Assembly (NCBI RefSeq): GCF_902860225.1
Contig: NZ_LR794158.1
Span: forward strand, 228,521 to 292,520
Reading direction: 5' to 3'
DNA from: Azoamicus ciliaticola
Lineage (GTDB): Bacteria > Pseudomonadota > Gammaproteobacteria > UBA6186 > Azoamicaceae
DNA: 64,000 nt
Shown here one piece after another: positions 36,107 to 47,400 of the stretch. Numbering within the stretch: position 1 is the stretch's first letter; the number at the start of each line of letters is the position of its first letter. A model generated the notes under the pieces. The model was not told the origin of the DNA, ran no database searches, and worked only from the letters and a program-made list of their open reading frames with translations. The translations under genes and the position numbers were made by a program.

Positions 36107-36143
36107 ATTCTAATTAATTTTCTTGACTTTTATTTATTAGAAT
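36107..36143 (+). repeat. 8-bp inverted repeat in the Thr-Tyr tRNA spacer
   Basis: ATTCTAAT (36107-36114) and ATTAGAAT (36136-36143) can pair across 21 bases, directly after tRNA-Thr. It may be a hairpin used in processing of the tRNA precursor, or chance in AT-rich DNA. Confidence 0.3.
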
Positions 36144-36165
36144 GAAAAAATATCTACTTATTAAA

Positions 36166-36250
36166 GGAGGAGTGCCCGAGTGGACAAAGGGAACAGACTG
36201 TAAATCTGCCGACCGAAAGGTCTACGTAGGTTCGAATCCTACTTCCTCCA
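36166..36250 (+). tRNA. tyrU: tRNA-Tyr (anticodon GUA)
   Basis: This is an 85-base class-II tRNA with a long variable arm. The acceptor GGAGGAG (36166-36172) pairs with TTCCTCC (36243-36249), followed by discriminator A. Anticodon GTA is at 36200-36202 in the loop CTGTAAA. CCA is not encoded. Confidence 0.97.
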
Positions 36251-36271
36251 AAAAAAAATCAAATCAAAAAC

Positions 36272-36342
36272 GCGGATGTAGTTTAACGGTAAAACTTCAG
36301 CCTTCCAAGCTGATAAAGTGGGTTCGATTCCCATCATCCGCT
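36272..36342 (+). tRNA. glyT: tRNA-Gly (anticodon UCC)
   Basis: This 71-base tRNA has acceptor GCGGATG (36272-36278) pairing with CATCCGC (36335-36341) and discriminator U. Anticodon TCC is at 36304-36306 in the loop CTTCCAA. CCA is not encoded. Confidence 0.97.
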
Positions 36343-36362
36343 TTAAAATATAAATCCGTAAA

Positions 36363-36434
36363 GCCCATATAGCTCAGAGGCAGAGCATTTCCTTGGTAAG
36401 GAAAAGGTCACCGGTTCAATTCTGGTTATGGGCT
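36363..36434 (+). tRNA. thrT: tRNA-Thr (anticodon GGU)
   Basis: This 72-base tRNA has acceptor GCCCATA (36363-36369) pairing with TATGGGC (36427-36433) and discriminator U. Anticodon GGT is at 36395-36397. CCA is not encoded. It is followed 20 bp later by tuf. Confidence 0.97.
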
Positions 36435-36454
36435 AAATTTTTAGGAGATAACAA

Positions 36455-37645
36455 GTGTCAAAATTAAAATTTGAAAGAACACTACCACATATAAATGTAG
36501 GCACAATAGGACACGTTGACCACGGCAAAACAACATTGACTGCAGCAATAACAAAAATCTTGTCTAAAAAATTCGGTGGAGAATTCAAAGATTACGGTGA
36601 TATCGATTCCTCCCCAGAAGAAAAAGAAAGAGGAATAACAATTTCAACTACACACGTTGAATATACATCAGAAAATAGACATTATGCTCATGTAGATTGT
36701 CCAGGACACGCAGATTATATAAAAAACATGATTACAGGAGCTGCGCAAATGGATGGAGCAATTTTGGTTGTATCTGCAGCCGATGGTCCTATGCCTCAAA
36801 CAAGAGAGCATATCTTGTTAGCAAGACAAGTTGGTGTACCTAGTATAATAGTTTATCTAAATAAAATAGACTTAGTAGAAGACGAAGAATTATTGGAATT
36901 AGTAGAAATAGAAATAAGAGAATTATTGTCAAAATACGATTTTCCTGGAAATGATATTCCTATTATTAAAGGCTCAGCATTAAAAGCATTAAATGATGAA
37001 GATAAAGATTTAGGTGAAAAATCTATACTTGAATTAGTAAATACAATGGATAAATATTTTCCTATACCTAAAAGAGATATAGAAAAACCATTTTTATTAC
37101 CTATAGAAGATGTGTTCACAATTTCAGGAAGAGGTACAGTTGTGACAGGAAAAATTGAAAGAGGAATAATAAAAGTTGGTGAGGAAGTAGAAATTGTAGG
37201 AATCAAAAAAACATTAAGAACTACATGTACTGGTGTAGAAATGTTTAGAAAAATATTAAATGAAGGTCAAGCTGGTGATAACGTTGGAGTATTATTACGT
37301 GGAACAAAAAAAGAAGAAGTTGAAAGAGGCCAAGTATTAGCAAAAATAAAAAGCATAAATCCTCACAAAAAATTTAAAGCAGAAGTTTATGTGCTTAGCA
37401 AAGAAGAAGGTGGCAGACATACACCATTTTTTAACGGATATAGACCACAATTTTACTTCAGAACCACAGACGTAACAGGAGAAATAATATTACCAAAAAA
37501 TGTAGAAATGATAATGCCTGGTGACAACATAAATATAGAAATAAATTTAATATATCAAATAGCTATGGAAGAAGGATTGAGATTTGCAATAAGAGAAGGC
37601 GGAAAAACAGTTGGTGCTGGTATAGTTTCAGAAATAATAGAATAA
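36455..37645 (+). CDS. tuf: Elongation factor Tu
   Basis: This is a 396-residue EF-Tu of near-standard length. The G domain begins with [17 protein letters not shown] (P-loop GHVDHGKT, 19-26), followed by the switch [14 protein letters not shown], and NKIDLV in place of NKxD. Domains 2 and 3 carry GRGTVVTG and GGRHTPFF. It delivers aminoacyl-tRNA to the ribosome. The start is GTG at 36455 with TAGGAGA about 8 bases upstream. It keeps more G/C-containing codons than its neighbours, as expected for a highly expressed gene. The genomic position equals tufB of E. coli. Confidence 0.98.
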   Translation: MSKLKFERTLPHINVGTIGHVDHGKTTLTAAITKILSKKFGGEFKDYGDIDSSPEEKERGITISTTHVEYTSENRHYAHVDCPGHADYIKNMITGAAQMDGAILVVSAADGPMPQTREHILLARQVGVPSIIVYLNKIDLVEDEELLELVEIEIRELLSKYDFPGNDIPIIKGSALKALNDEDKDLGEKSILELVNTMDKYFPIPKRDIEKPFLLPIEDVFTISGRGTVVTGKIERGIIKVGEEVEIVGIKKTLRTTCTGVEMFRKILNEGQAGDNVGVLLRGTKKEEVERGQVLAKIKSINPHKKFKAEVYVLSKEEGGRHTPFFNGYRPQFYFRTTDVTGEIILPKNVEMIMPGDNINIEINLIYQIAMEEGLRFAIREGGKTVGAGIVSEIIE

Positions 37646-37650
37646 TAAAA

Positions 37651-37724
37651 AGGCCAGTGGCTCAATTTGGTAGAGCAGCGGTCTCCAAAACCGCAGGTTG
37701 GGGGTTCGAGGCCCTCCTGGCCTG
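37651..37724 (+). tRNA. trpT: tRNA-Trp (anticodon CCA)
   Basis: This 74-base tRNA has acceptor AGGCCAG (37651-37657) pairing with CTGGCCT (37717-37723) and discriminator G, typical of tRNA-Trp. Anticodon CCA is at 37685-37687 in the loop CTCCAAA. The 3' CCA end is not encoded. It sits between tuf and secE, as in many gammaproteobacteria. The CCA anticodon and the use of TGA as a stop in neighbouring genes show the standard code. Confidence 0.97.
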
Positions 37725-37744
37725 AAAATTTTTATTTAAATAAA

Positions 37745-38071
37745 ATGAAAAATTATAAAACAAAAAAATATACTGCAATAAAAATAATAATGCTACTGGC
37801 ATTATTAACTATAATTAATATTTTAATCCAAAAAAAAATAGTTATGCTTTTAATGACAAGCATAATAATAACAATATCCACTATAATTTTATTAAAAAAT
37901 AAAAAATCAGATTTACTTGATTTAAAATCAGAAATAAAAAGCATAAGCTGGCCAGATAAAAAAGAAGTAAATCAATCAATGTTAACTGTAACACTTATAA
38001 TTATTAGTGCAAGTTTGATTATATGGTTGATAGATTCTACATTAACATTTTTAATCTCAAAGATAATATGA
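37745..38071 (+). CDS. secE: Preprotein translocase subunit SecE
   Basis: This is a 108-residue, three-helix SecE, the gammaproteobacterial long form. Two hydrophobic helices near the N-terminus are followed by the conserved cytoplasmic hinge LKSEIKSISWPDKKEV and the essential C-terminal helix. It stabilises SecY. I start at the ATG at 37745, which lies after tRNA-Trp; the frame is open further upstream only through the tRNA gene. It ends in a TGA that overlaps the nusG start (ATGA). Confidence 0.93.
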   Translation: MKNYKTKKYTAIKIIMLLALLTIINILIQKKIVMLLMTSIIITISTIILLKNKKSDLLDLKSEIKSISWPDKKEVNQSMLTVTLIIISASLIIWLIDSTLTFLISKII

Positions 38072-38616
38072 GTAAAGAAAATAAACTTAAAAAATGGTAC
38101 ATAATACAAACAGTTTCTGGTCATGAAATAAAAGTAAAAGAACAATTGCAAGAAAAAATATTACAACTAAATTTAAATAATTTTTTTGGTAAAATATTAA
38201 TACCTACAGAAGATATAATAGAAATAAAAGCTGGGAAAAAATATACAAGTAAAAGAAAAATATTTCCAGGTTATATTCTAATAGAAATGCAAATAACAGA
38301 TGACTCAATTCAAATAATAAAAAACATAAAATATGTTTTTGGATTTATTGGTGGTACACCAGGAAATCCTACTCCTTTAAGTGAAGATGAAACAAAAAAA
38401 ATTTTAGATAAAATGAAAGAAAGTTCAAAAAAACCAAAACCAAAAAAATTATTTGAGACGGGAGAAATGGTAAGGGTAATAGATGGACCTTTTTCTGATT
38501 TTAACGGCACAGTAGAAGAAATAAATTATGACAAAAACAGGCTTTGTATAGGAGTACTTATTTTTGGAAGATCAACGCCTATAGATTTAGATTTCAGTCA
38601 AGTGGAAAAAATATAA
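38068..38616 (+). CDS. nusG: Transcription termination/antitermination factor NusG
   Basis: This is a 182-residue NusG. The NGN domain starts KKWYIIQTVSGHE and contains KRKIFPGYILIEM; the C-terminal KOW domain has GEMVRVIDGPFSDFNGTVEEIN. It links RNA polymerase with Rho or ribosomal protein S10. I start at the ATG at 38068, which overlaps the secE stop by 4 bp and gives the family N-terminus; an upstream in-frame start at 38023 would lie inside secE. rplK follows at 12 bp. Confidence 0.97.
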   Translation: MSKENKLKKWYIIQTVSGHEIKVKEQLQEKILQLNLNNFFGKILIPTEDIIEIKAGKKYTSKRKIFPGYILIEMQITDDSIQIIKNIKYVFGFIGGTPGNPTPLSEDETKKILDKMKESSKKPKPKKLFETGEMVRVIDGPFSDFNGTVEEINYDKNRLCIGVLIFGRSTPIDLDFSQVEKI

Positions 38617-38628
38617 AAGGTAAAATAA

Positions 38629-39051
38629 ATGAAAATAACAGTTAAATTACAACTAAAATCTCAAGAAGCAAATCCTAGTCCACCTATAGGTCCAGCTTTA
38701 GGTTCAAAAGGTGTGAATATAATGAATTTTTGTAACAAATTCAATGAAACAACAAGAAACATGCCTGAAATTAAAAAAGGAACTTTAGTATCTGTACTAA
38801 TACATATATACCCAGACAAAAGTTTTGATTTTATAATAAAATCAACACCAACTTCAAATATGATAAAAGATATTTTAAACATAGAAAAAGGTAGTAAAAT
38901 CCCAAATAAAATAAAAGTAAGTAAAATAACTAAAGAACAATTAGAAATAATATCAAAACAAAAAATAAATGATCTAATAGTAAATTCAAATGATGCAGCT
39001 ATAAAAACAATAATTGGTACAGCAAAAAGCATGGGGATAGAAATCGAATGA
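38629..39051 (+). CDS. rplK: 50S ribosomal protein L11
   Basis: This is a 140-residue L11 of normal length. The N-terminal QANPSPPIGPALG motif appears as EANPSPPIGPALGSKGVN. The C-terminal rRNA-binding domain ends in TIIGTAKSMGIE. It forms the GTPase-associated centre with the L10-L7/L12 stalk. AAGG lies 8 bases before the ATG. Its stop overlaps the rplA start by 4 bp; in E. coli L1 controls this pair by feedback. Confidence 0.97.
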   Translation: MKITVKLQLKSQEANPSPPIGPALGSKGVNIMNFCNKFNETTRNMPEIKKGTLVSVLIHIYPDKSFDFIIKSTPTSNMIKDILNIEKGSKIPNKIKVSKITKEQLEIISKQKINDLIVNSNDAAIKTIIGTAKSMGIEIE

Positions 39052-39725
39052 ATAAAAAAAATAAAGAAACTAACAAAAATCAAATTTATTCTTTTGAAAA
39101 AGCAATAGACTTTATAAAAAATTTAAAAAAAAGAAATTTTAAAGAAAGTATAGATGTTGCTATACAGTTAAACATTGTGCCTAATAAAAAAAATATAAGC
39201 ATTAAAGGTCATGCAATACTGCCTAATAAAATAAATGAAAATAAAAAAATAGCAGCATTTTTAATCTCAGATAATGAAATAAACGAAGCAAAGGATCAAA
39301 GTATAGAAATAATATTAAATGAAAAAAATATACCAGATTTTACAAAAAAAAACATAAACTTCGATTTAATGATAACAACACCAAACGCAATAATAAAAAT
39401 GGGAAAATTAAATAAAATACTTGGTTCTAAAAATTTAATGCCAGATATAAAATATGGAACAATAACTACAAATATAAAAGAAACTTTATCAAAAATAAGG
39501 AAAAATTATGTAAAATTCAAAAATGATAAAAATGACATAATACATTCTTCAATTGGTAAAATAGACTTAGATACAAATAAATTAAAAGAAAATCTGGAAA
39601 CATTAATAAATGAAATTAAAAAATATAAGCCACAAAATTGCAAAAATATGTCAATTAAAAAAATACACATATCAAGCACAATGGGTTGTGGGTTAGAAAT
39701 AAATTTAAATTCATTGACTATTTAA
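39048..39725 (+). CDS. rplA: 50S ribosomal protein L1
   Basis: This is a 225-residue L1, slightly shorter than the usual 230-235. It is lysine and asparagine rich and much diverged, but keeps FDLMITTPNAIIKMGKLNKILGSKNLMP (in parts), GTITTNI and the C-terminal SSTMGCGLEI block (family STMGpgi.vd). L1 forms the mobile stalk and represses its own operon in many bacteria. It overlaps rplK by 4 bp and precedes rplJ by only 7 bp. Confidence 0.95.
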   Translation: MNKKNKETNKNQIYSFEKAIDFIKNLKKRNFKESIDVAIQLNIVPNKKNISIKGHAILPNKINENKKIAAFLISDNEINEAKDQSIEIILNEKNIPDFTKKNINFDLMITTPNAIIKMGKLNKILGSKNLMPDIKYGTITTNIKETLSKIRKNYVKFKNDKNDIIHSSIGKIDLDTNKLKENLETLINEIKKYKPQNCKNMSIKKIHISSTMGCGLEINLNSLTI

Positions 39726-39732
39726 TAAAAAA

Positions 39733-40251
39733 ATGAAAACCACAAACGAAAAAAAAAAGAATATAGTAAAAGAAATAAATAATTTACTCATAAATTCTGT
39801 TTCTACAACAATACTAGACTATTCAAAAGTTACTTCATTAGAATTAAAACACATACGTAAAGCATTATTTAATAAAAATATAAAAGCTAAAGTGTTAAAA
39901 AATAATTTAATTAAAAAAGCTTTAAATGAAACAGAGAATGATAAATTATTACCTTATATACATGGTCAAATATTAATTATATTTAGTAACTCTGAAATAT
40001 CAGAACCATTAAAAATAATTAAAGATTTTAATTCAAAAAATAAAAATATTAAGGTTAAAGCAACATATTTATATGGGAGAATATTTGAAAATAAAGATAT
40101 ACAGAAAATAATAAGATTGAATTCAAAAGAACAAGAATTACAAAACTTAATATATAGTCTTAAAATAAGTGTAATAAGGCTATCGCAAATATTAAATAAT
40201 TTAATAAAAATTAAAAACAATGAAAATGGAGAAAAAAATGAAAATAACTAA
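39733..40251 (+). CDS. rplJ: 50S ribosomal protein L10
   Basis: This is a 172-residue L10. The N-terminal domain has YSKVTSLELKHIRKALFNKNIKAKVLKN in parts, with the family's R..L.....kvvKNtl pattern. The rest is diverged, and a long C-terminal helix carries the L7/L12 binding sites. It is the base of the ribosomal stalk. Only 7 bp separate it from rplA, so the long structured leader through which L10 controls its own translation in E. coli cannot be present as a separate region. Confidence 0.93.
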   Translation: MKTTNEKKKNIVKEINNLLINSVSTTILDYSKVTSLELKHIRKALFNKNIKAKVLKNNLIKKALNETENDKLLPYIHGQILIIFSNSEISEPLKIIKDFNSKNKNIKVKATYLYGRIFENKDIQKIIRLNSKEQELQNLIYSLKISVIRLSQILNNLIKIKNNENGEKNENN

Positions 40252-40615
40252 TGAAGAAATAATAAATGCAATATCAAATATGAATATATTGGAATTAACA
40301 GAATTAACAAATTTAATAGAAAAAAAATTTAATATATCAATACAAAATCAACAAATAGCTTCTAATCCAGAACATGTTGAAGAAAAATCAAAACCTGAAG
40401 AAAAATTAACATTTACAATAATTATGACATCATATGGTGATAATAAACTTAACGTTATAAAAACAATAAGAACTATATTAGATTTAGGACTTAAAGAAGC
40501 AAAAGACTTCGTAGAAAAATTACCAGCAACTATTAAAGAGAATGTTCAAAAATCAGATATAGAAAAAATCAAAACCGCTTTAGAAATAAGTGGCGCAAAA
40601 ATAGAAATAAGATAA
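40238..40615 (+). CDS. rplL: 50S ribosomal protein L7/L12
   Basis: This is a 125-residue L7/L12. The N-terminal dimerisation domain is [20 protein letters not shown], the hinge is short, and the C-terminal factor-binding domain has [23 protein letters not shown] and [16 protein letters not shown] start at the ATG at 40238, which has GGAG 6 bases upstream and gives the family N-terminus; it lies inside the last 14 bp of rplJ. The hinge lacks the usual alanine-rich run and has N/Q/S/E instead. Confidence 0.95.
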   Translation: MKITNEEIINAISNMNILELTELTNLIEKKFNISIQNQQIASNPEHVEEKSKPEEKLTFTIIMTSYGDNKLNVIKTIRTILDLGLKEAKDFVEKLPATIKENVQKSDIEKIKTALEISGAKIEIR

Positions 40616-40640
40616 TGTTTATTTTAAATGGGAAATACTT

Positions 40641-43600
40641 ATGATAAATACAGAAAATATGCTATTATCATACACAGAAAAAAAATGTTTACGCGCAAAT
40701 TTTGGTGAACATATAGAAAAATTGAAAATACCAAAATTACACAATATACAAATAAAATCATATGAAAAATTTATACAAGAAAACACAGGAATAGAAACGC
40801 AAAGAAAAAATATAGGATTAGAATATGTATTACGTTCTATATTTCCTATACAAAGCATTAGCAAAAATTCAAGATTAGATTATATAAGTTATTCTATATC
40901 TAAACCTTTATTCACTGCAGCAGAATGTAAAATAAAGGGATTAACTTATGCAAGCCCATTAAAATTAAAACTCATTTTCACAAAAAATATAAATACAAAA
41001 AAAGATAAAATCAAACCATTAGAACAAGATGTATATATTTTAGATATGCCACTAATGACACCAAAAGGAACATTTATAATAAATGGTACAGAAAGAGTAA
41101 TAGTTTCGCAACTGCATAGATCTCCAGGATTATTTTTTGAAATAGACAAAACAAAACAAAATATATATACAAATAAAATATCATATATTGCAAAAATAAT
41201 ACCACATAGAGGCGCGTGGTTAGATATAGAAATAGATACAAAAAATTGTATTTTCGGCAGAATAGATAAAAAAAGAAAATTTCCAATATCAATATTGTTA
41301 AAAGCACTAAATTTAACTACAGAAGAAATAATAAATGTGTTTGAAAACAAATCAAACAACACAGAATTACAAAAAAATAATGAAATAGAATACAAAAATT
41401 ATAAAAATTATATAATAAATACATTAAAATTAGAAAATATAACAAAACAAAATGACGCTATTATTGAACTCTATAAAATAATAAGACCTGATGAATTAAT
41501 AAGTAAAGATTCAGCAAAACAAATGTTTGATACAATATTTTTTTCATCTGAAAAATATGACTTATCTAAAATTGGAAGAATGAAAATAAATAAAAGATTA
41601 AATACCTCAAATTTTAAAGAAACTGTATTATGTAATGATGATATAATTAATATAATTAAAAAGCTAATAGATATAAAAGAAGGAAAAGATCACATAGATG
41701 ACATAGATCATCTAGGTAATAGACGTGTACGAAGTGTTGGAGAGATAATAGAAAACCAATTTAAAACAGGTTTTATAAAAATAGAAAAATCTATAAAAGA
41801 AAAATTAACTCTTGCAGAAAATGACAATTTATCACCAAATGACATAGTAAATGCAAAACCAATTGCCGCTATGATACGAGAATTTTTCTGTTCTAGCCAA
41901 TTATCTCAATTTATGGATCAAATCAATCCATTGTCAGAAATAACACACAAAAGACGCGTTTCTGCTTTAGGACCAGGTGGGTTAACACGAGAACGTGCTG
42001 GGTTTGAAGTAAGAGACGTACATAACACACATTATGGTAGAATATGCCCAATAGAAACCCCAGAAGGGCCAAACATCGGATTAATAAATTCATTAGCGAT
42101 ATATGCAAAAACAGATGAATATGGATTTTTAGAAACACCATATATAAAAATAGAAAATAATAAAATAACTAACGAGATAAAATATCTATCCGCTATAGAT
42201 GAAAGTGATTTTATAATTGCTCAAGCAAATGCAAAAATAAATAAAAAAACGATGATGTTAGAAGAAGATCAAGTATCTTGTAGATTTAAAAACGAATTCA
42301 TAATAATAAGCAGCAATAAAGTAGAATACATAGATATATCACCTAAACAAATAGTTTCTGTAGCTACAGCTCTAATTCCTTTCTTAGAACATGATGATGC
42401 AAATAGAGCATTAATGGGATCAAATATGCAAAGACAAGCTGTACCACTGTTAAGAGCAGAAAAACCACTTGTAGGAACGGGTATGGAAAAAATAGTTGCT
42501 TTAGATTCTGGAGCAACTGTTATGGCAAAGAGAAATGGAATAATAGAAAAAGTTGATGCGTCAAGAATAATAATAAAAGTAAATAAAGATGAAATTCAAA
42601 ATAATGAGATAGGTGTAGATATATATAATCTTATAAAATATTCAAGATCCAATCAAAATACATGTATAAACCAAAAACCACTTGTAAAAAAAGGTGATAA
42701 AATAAATAAAGATGACATAATAGCTGACGGACCAGCAACAGACTTAGGTGAATTAGCTTTGGGGCAAAATTTATTTGTGGCTTTTATGTCCTGGAATGGA
42801 TTTAATTTTGAAGATTCAATAATAATATCTGAAAATGTTGTTAAAGAGAACAAATTAACAAGCATTCATATAGAAGAATTAATTTGTGTAGCAAGAGACT
42901 TAAAACTCGGTCCAGAAGAAATAACTTCAGATATTCCAAACATAAATAATACAGCACTAACGAAATTGGATGAGTGTGGAATTATATATTTAGGTTCAGA
43001 AGTTACAACTGGAGATATTTTAGTAGGTAAAGTAACAAAAAAAAGTGAAGTGCAACTAACACCAGAAGAAAAACTTTTACAAGCCATTTTTGGTGAGAAA
43101 GCTTCAGACGTAAAAGATTCGTCTTTAAAAGTACCACAAGGCATAACAGGTACTATAATAGATATCCAAATATTTACACGAGATGCTCTTAAAAAAGATA
43201 AAAGAACTTTAGAAATAGAAGATTTCAAACTAAAAAATATTAAAAAAGATTTAGCTGACGAATTAGACATATTAAAAAAAGATATATTAAATGAACTAGA
43301 TGCACTTGTTTTAGAAAATAAAAAAACAAATCAAAATACATTGTTAACTTTAGATTTAATAATAAATACGCCAATTAAAGAAATTAAAAACATAAAAATT
43401 AAAAATAAAGAAATTAAAAATAAAATAATAGATAAACGCATTAAATTAGATGAAATACATCAAGAAAACAACTTAAAATTAAAAGAATTAGAAGAAAAAA
43501 TAAAAAGAGGTGATGATTTACCTCCAGGTATAATTAAAATGGTTAAAGTCTCTATAGCAATAAAAAGAAGAATACAGGTTGGAGATAAATTATCTGGCAG

Positions 43601-44399
43601 ACATGGTAATAAAGGAGTTATATCAATCATTGTTCCTGTAGAAGACATGCCATATTTAAAAAATGGCAAAACAATAGATATTATATTAAATCCCTTAGGT
43701 GTACCATCAAGAATGAATATTGGACAAGTTTTAGAAACTCATTTAGGTTGGGCAGCAAAAGAACTTGGAAAAAAATTAAAACATCTTAAAAAAGAAGATG
43801 CAAAAAATTTTATAGAAAAAATTTATAATATTAAAAACAAAAATTTAGACTTAAATTCATTTTCACAAGATGAATTGAAAACATTAATAAAAAACCTATC
43901 TAACGGCATACCTATAGCAACACCAGTATTTGATGGTATAAATGAAGAAGAAATTAAAAAATTATTACAATTGGCTGATTTACCAAAACATGGCAAAACA
44001 ATATTATATGACGGAAGAACAAGCATGCCTTTTGAAAATGAAATAACTGTTGGGTATCAATATATAATGAAATTAAATCATTTAATAGACGATAAAATGC
44101 ATGCTAGATCAACAGGATCATATAGTTTAGTATCACAACAACCACTTGGTGGTAAAGCTCAATTTGGTGGACAAAGATTTGGAGAAATGGAAGTATGGGC
44201 ATTAGAAGCATATGGCGCAGCTTATACGCTTCAAGAAATGTTAACAATAAAATCTGATGATATTACAGGTAGAACAAAAATATATAAAAACGTAATAGAT
44301 AATAATTTTCAATCAGAACCAGGCATTCCAGAAGCTTTTAATGTACTTTCAAAAGAAATTTTATCACTCGGATTAAATATAGAATTAGATAAAGAATAA
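40641..44399 (+). CDS. rpoB: RNA polymerase beta subunit
   Basis: This is a 1252-residue beta subunit, about 90 residues shorter than E. coli RpoB. It runs from [15 protein letters not shown] at the start, through [17 protein letters not shown], the rifampicin region [22 protein letters not shown] and [23 protein letters not shown], to [25 protein letters not shown] near the end. The D516 and H526 positions of E. coli numbering are kept, while N518 is isoleucine. The rplL-rpoB gap is only 25 bp, so the long attenuator/RNase III region of E. coli is absent. GGGAAA precedes the ATG. An ATG six codons in (40659) is a possible alternative. Confidence 0.98.
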   Translation: MINTENMLLSYTEKKCLRANFGEHIEKLKIPKLHNIQIKSYEKFIQENTGIETQRKNIGLEYVLRSIFPIQSISKNSRLDYISYSISKPLFTAAECKIKGLTYASPLKLKLIFTKNINTKKDKIKPLEQDVYILDMPLMTPKGTFIINGTERVIVSQLHRSPGLFFEIDKTKQNIYTNKISYIAKIIPHRGAWLDIEIDTKNCIFGRIDKKRKFPISILLKALNLTTEEIINVFENKSNNTELQKNNEIEYKNYKNYIINTLKLENITKQNDAIIELYKIIRPDELISKDSAKQMFDTIFFSSEKYDLSKIGRMKINKRLNTSNFKETVLCNDDIINIIKKLIDIKEGKDHIDDIDHLGNRRVRSVGEIIENQFKTGFIKIEKSIKEKLTLAENDNLSPNDIVNAKPIAAMIREFFCSSQLSQFMDQINPLSEITHKRRVSALGPGGLTRERAGFEVRDVHNTHYGRICPIETPEGPNIGLINSLAIYAKTDEYGFLETPYIKIENNKITNEIKYLSAIDESDFIIAQANAKINKKTMMLEEDQVSCRFKNEFIIISSNKVEYIDISPKQIVSVATALIPFLEHDDANRALMGSNMQRQAVPLLRAEKPLVGTGMEKIVALDSGATVMAKRNGIIEKVDASRIIIKVNKDEIQNNEIGVDIYNLIKYSRSNQNTCINQKPLVKKGDKINKDDIIADGPATDLGELALGQNLFVAFMSWNGFNFEDSIIISENVVKENKLTSIHIEELICVARDLKLGPEEITSDIPNINNTALTKLDECGIIYLGSEVTTGDILVGKVTKKSEVQLTPEEKLLQAIFGEKASDVKDSSLKVPQGITGTIIDIQIFTRDALKKDKRTLEIEDFKLKNIKKDLADELDILKKDILNELDALVLENKKTNQNTLLTLDLIINTPIKEIKNIKIKNKEIKNKIIDKRIKLDEIHQENNLKLKELEEKIKRGDDLPPGIIKMVKVSIAIKRRIQVGDKLSGRHGNKGVISIIVPVEDMPYLKNGKTIDIILNPLGVPSRMNIGQVLETHLGWAAKELGKKLKHLKKEDAKNFIEKIYNIKNKNLDLNSFSQDELKTLIKNLSNGIPIATPVFDGINEEEIKKLLQLADLPKHGKTILYDGRTSMPFENEITVGYQYIMKLNHLIDDKMHARSTGSYSLVSQQPLGGKAQFGGQRFGEMEVWALEAYGAAYTLQEMLTIKSDDITGRTKIYKNVIDNNFQSEPGIPEAFNVLSKEILSLGLNIELDKE

Positions 44400-44414
44400 T
44401 TCTTGGAGAAAAAA

Positions 44415-47400
44415 TTGAAAGACATAATAGACATAATTAAACGAAATACAAATATAACAAATTTTAATTGCATCAAAATAGGCCTTGCATCTCCAGAACA
44501 AATCTTATCAAGATCGTATGGAGAAATTAAAAAACCAGAAACAATAAATTATAGAACATTTAAACCTGAAAGAGACGGACTGTTTTGTGCAAAAATCTTT
44601 GGTCCAATTAAAGACTACGAATGTTTATGTGGTAAATATAAAAAATTAAAACATAGAGGCATAATATGCGAAAAATGTGGAGTAGAAGTAACTACTGCTG
44701 AAGTAAGAAGAAGTAGAATGGCTAGTATAACATTGGCTACTCCGATAGCACATATATGGTTTTTAAAATCATTACCATCAAAAATTGGGTTAATATTAGA
44801 TATAAATTTAAAAGATGTGGAAAAAATATTATACTTTGAACAATATGTAGTTATAGATCCAGGATTAAGTTTGCTCAAAAAAGGGCAATTGTTAACAGAA
44901 GAAGAATATTTAGATTCAACAAAACAATATGGTGATGAAATAATTGTAAAAATGGGTGCCGAAGCAATACAATTATTATTAAAAGATCTAAATTTAAAAG
45001 AAGAAATTAAAATAACAAAAGAAAAAATTAAAACAACAACATCTGATATAAAAAATAAAAAATTATACAAAAGACTTAAAATATTAGAATTATTCATAAA
45101 TTCAAATAATAAACCAGAATGGATGATTTTAAATGTATTGCCAGTATTACCACCAGATTTAAGACCATTGGTACCTTTAGATGGTGGAAGATTTGCGTCA
45201 TCAGATCTTAATGACTTATATAGAAGAGTAATAAATAGAAATAATAGATTAAAAAAGCTAATAGATCTAAATGCACCAAATATAATAATAAAGAATGAAA
45301 AAAGAATGCTACAAGAAGCAATAGATGCTTTAATAGATAACGGACGCAGAGGTAAAACTATAAATGGATCAAATAAAAGACCACTAAAATCTTTGGCAGA
45401 TTTAATCAAGGGTAAACAAGGAAGATTTAGACAAAATTTATTAGGCAAACGTGTAGATTATTCTGGTAGATCTGTAATAGTTGTAGGCCCCAACCTAAAA
45501 TTAAATCAATGCGGATTACCAAGAAAAATGGCAATAGAATTATTTAAACCCTTTATATTTGGCGAACTTAAAAAAAGAAATATAACCACCACAATTAAAA
45601 GCTCAAAAAAAATGGTAGAAGAAGAAGGAGCTTACATTTGGGACATTTTAAACGATATAGTTCAAGATCATCCTGTATTACTAAATAGAGCTCCAACATT
45701 ACATCGACTAGGAATACAAGCTTTTGAACCTATTTTGATAGACGGAAAGGCAATACAATTACATCCTTTAGTATGCACTGCTTTTAATGCAGATTTTGAT
45801 GGCGACCAAATGGCTGTACACATACCATTAACAATAGAGGCACAACTAGAAGCAAGAATTTTAATGATGTCAACAAATAACATATTATCCCCAGCAAATG
45901 GTGAACCAATAATATTACCATCTCAAGATATAGTATTAGGGCTTTATTACCTATCTAAAGAAAAAAAATGTACAAATAAAAGTATAAAATATTTTAAAAA
46001 TGTAAATGACGTAGAAAAAGCATACGAAAACTCACAAATAGGATTGCACGAAAAAATAAAATTAAAGATAAATAATTCATTTACAGAAACAACTTGTGGT
46101 CGCGCTATTTTAAGCAGAGTATTACCTATAAATATTACTTTCGACTCAATTAACAAATTAATGACAAAGAAAGAAATATCGAGCTTAATAAGCACGTGTT
46201 ACAAAAACAATAGTATAAAAGACAGCGTAATATTAGCAGATAACCTTATGAGAATAGGATTTGAATATGCAACAAAGTCAGGAATATCGATTGGTATAGA
46301 AGATATAGATATACCAAAAGAAAAGTATGACATAATAAAACAAACTGAAGAACAAATTCTTACAATAGAAGATGCATATTCAAATGGATTAATAAACAAA
46401 GAAGATAGATACAATCAAATAATAGATATATGGTCAAAAGCAAATGAGAATATAACGAAAGTTCTAATGAAAAAATTAGCTCTGAAAGAAATAATAAACG
46501 AAGAAGGTAAGATTATTACAGAAGATTCTTTTAACCCAATATACATGATGGCGGAATCAGGTGCTAGAGGATCAATAAATCAAATAAGACAATTAGCTGG
46601 AATGCGAGGATTAATGGCGAAGCCAGATGGTTCTATAATAGAAACACCTATAACAGCAAATTTTAGAGAAGGTCTGAATATTTTACAATATTTTATATCT
46701 ACTCATGGCGCAAGAAAAGGATTGGCTGATACTGCTTTAAAAACAGCAAACTCAGGTTATTTAACACGAAGATTAGTTGATGTTGCACAAGACGTTGTAA
46801 TAACACAAAATGACTGCGAAACTACCGATAGTATAGAAATAACACCAATAATAGAAGATGGCAATGTAATAGAAAAATTAACGGATAGAATCAAAGGAAG
46901 AATACTACAAGAAGACATTAAAAACAAAAAAGACGAGATTATTATAACAAAAAACACATTATTAAATGACAACGAAATAATTTTAATAGAAAAGTTAAAT
47001 ATAAAAAAAATAAAAGTAAGATCAGTCATAAAATGTAAATTAAAATATGGCGTATGTTCAAAATGTTATGGAACAGATTTGACAACAAATGCATTAGTAA
47101 ATATAGGTGAAGCTGTTGGCGTAATAGCTGCTCAATCAATAGGTGAACCAGGTACTCAATTAACAATGAGAACATTTCATATAGGTGGAGCAGCTTCTAG
47201 AATAAGCATGAATAATCAAATACAGTGTAAAACAGATGGAATACTCGAGTATAAAAATATAAAAACAATAATTCATGAAAAAACAAAAAATATAATATCA
47301 ATTTCACGCTCAGGTAAAATAATAATACTTGACAAAGAAAAAAAAGAATTAGAACAATATAAAATACCTTACGGAGCAATAATACATAAAAATAATGCAC

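Noticed and set aside
36142..36372. Open frame of 76 codons over the tRNA-Tyr and tRNA-Gly genes
   Set aside because: It lies entirely on two well-formed tRNA genes and resembles no protein; it is a by-product of tRNA sequence.
13057..38071. Reassignment of UGA to tryptophan, as in some tiny symbiont genomes
   Set aside because: modB and secE end with TGA at the expected places and the only tRNA-Trp has anticodon CCA.
40641..44399. Possible truncation of rpoB (1252 residues against 1342)
   Set aside because: All conserved blocks from start to C-terminus are present; the difference is shortened variable regions.
44615..45448. 277-codon open frame antisense to rpoC
   Set aside because: It mirrors the codon pattern of rpoC on the other strand, has no ribosome binding site and no recognisable domain.
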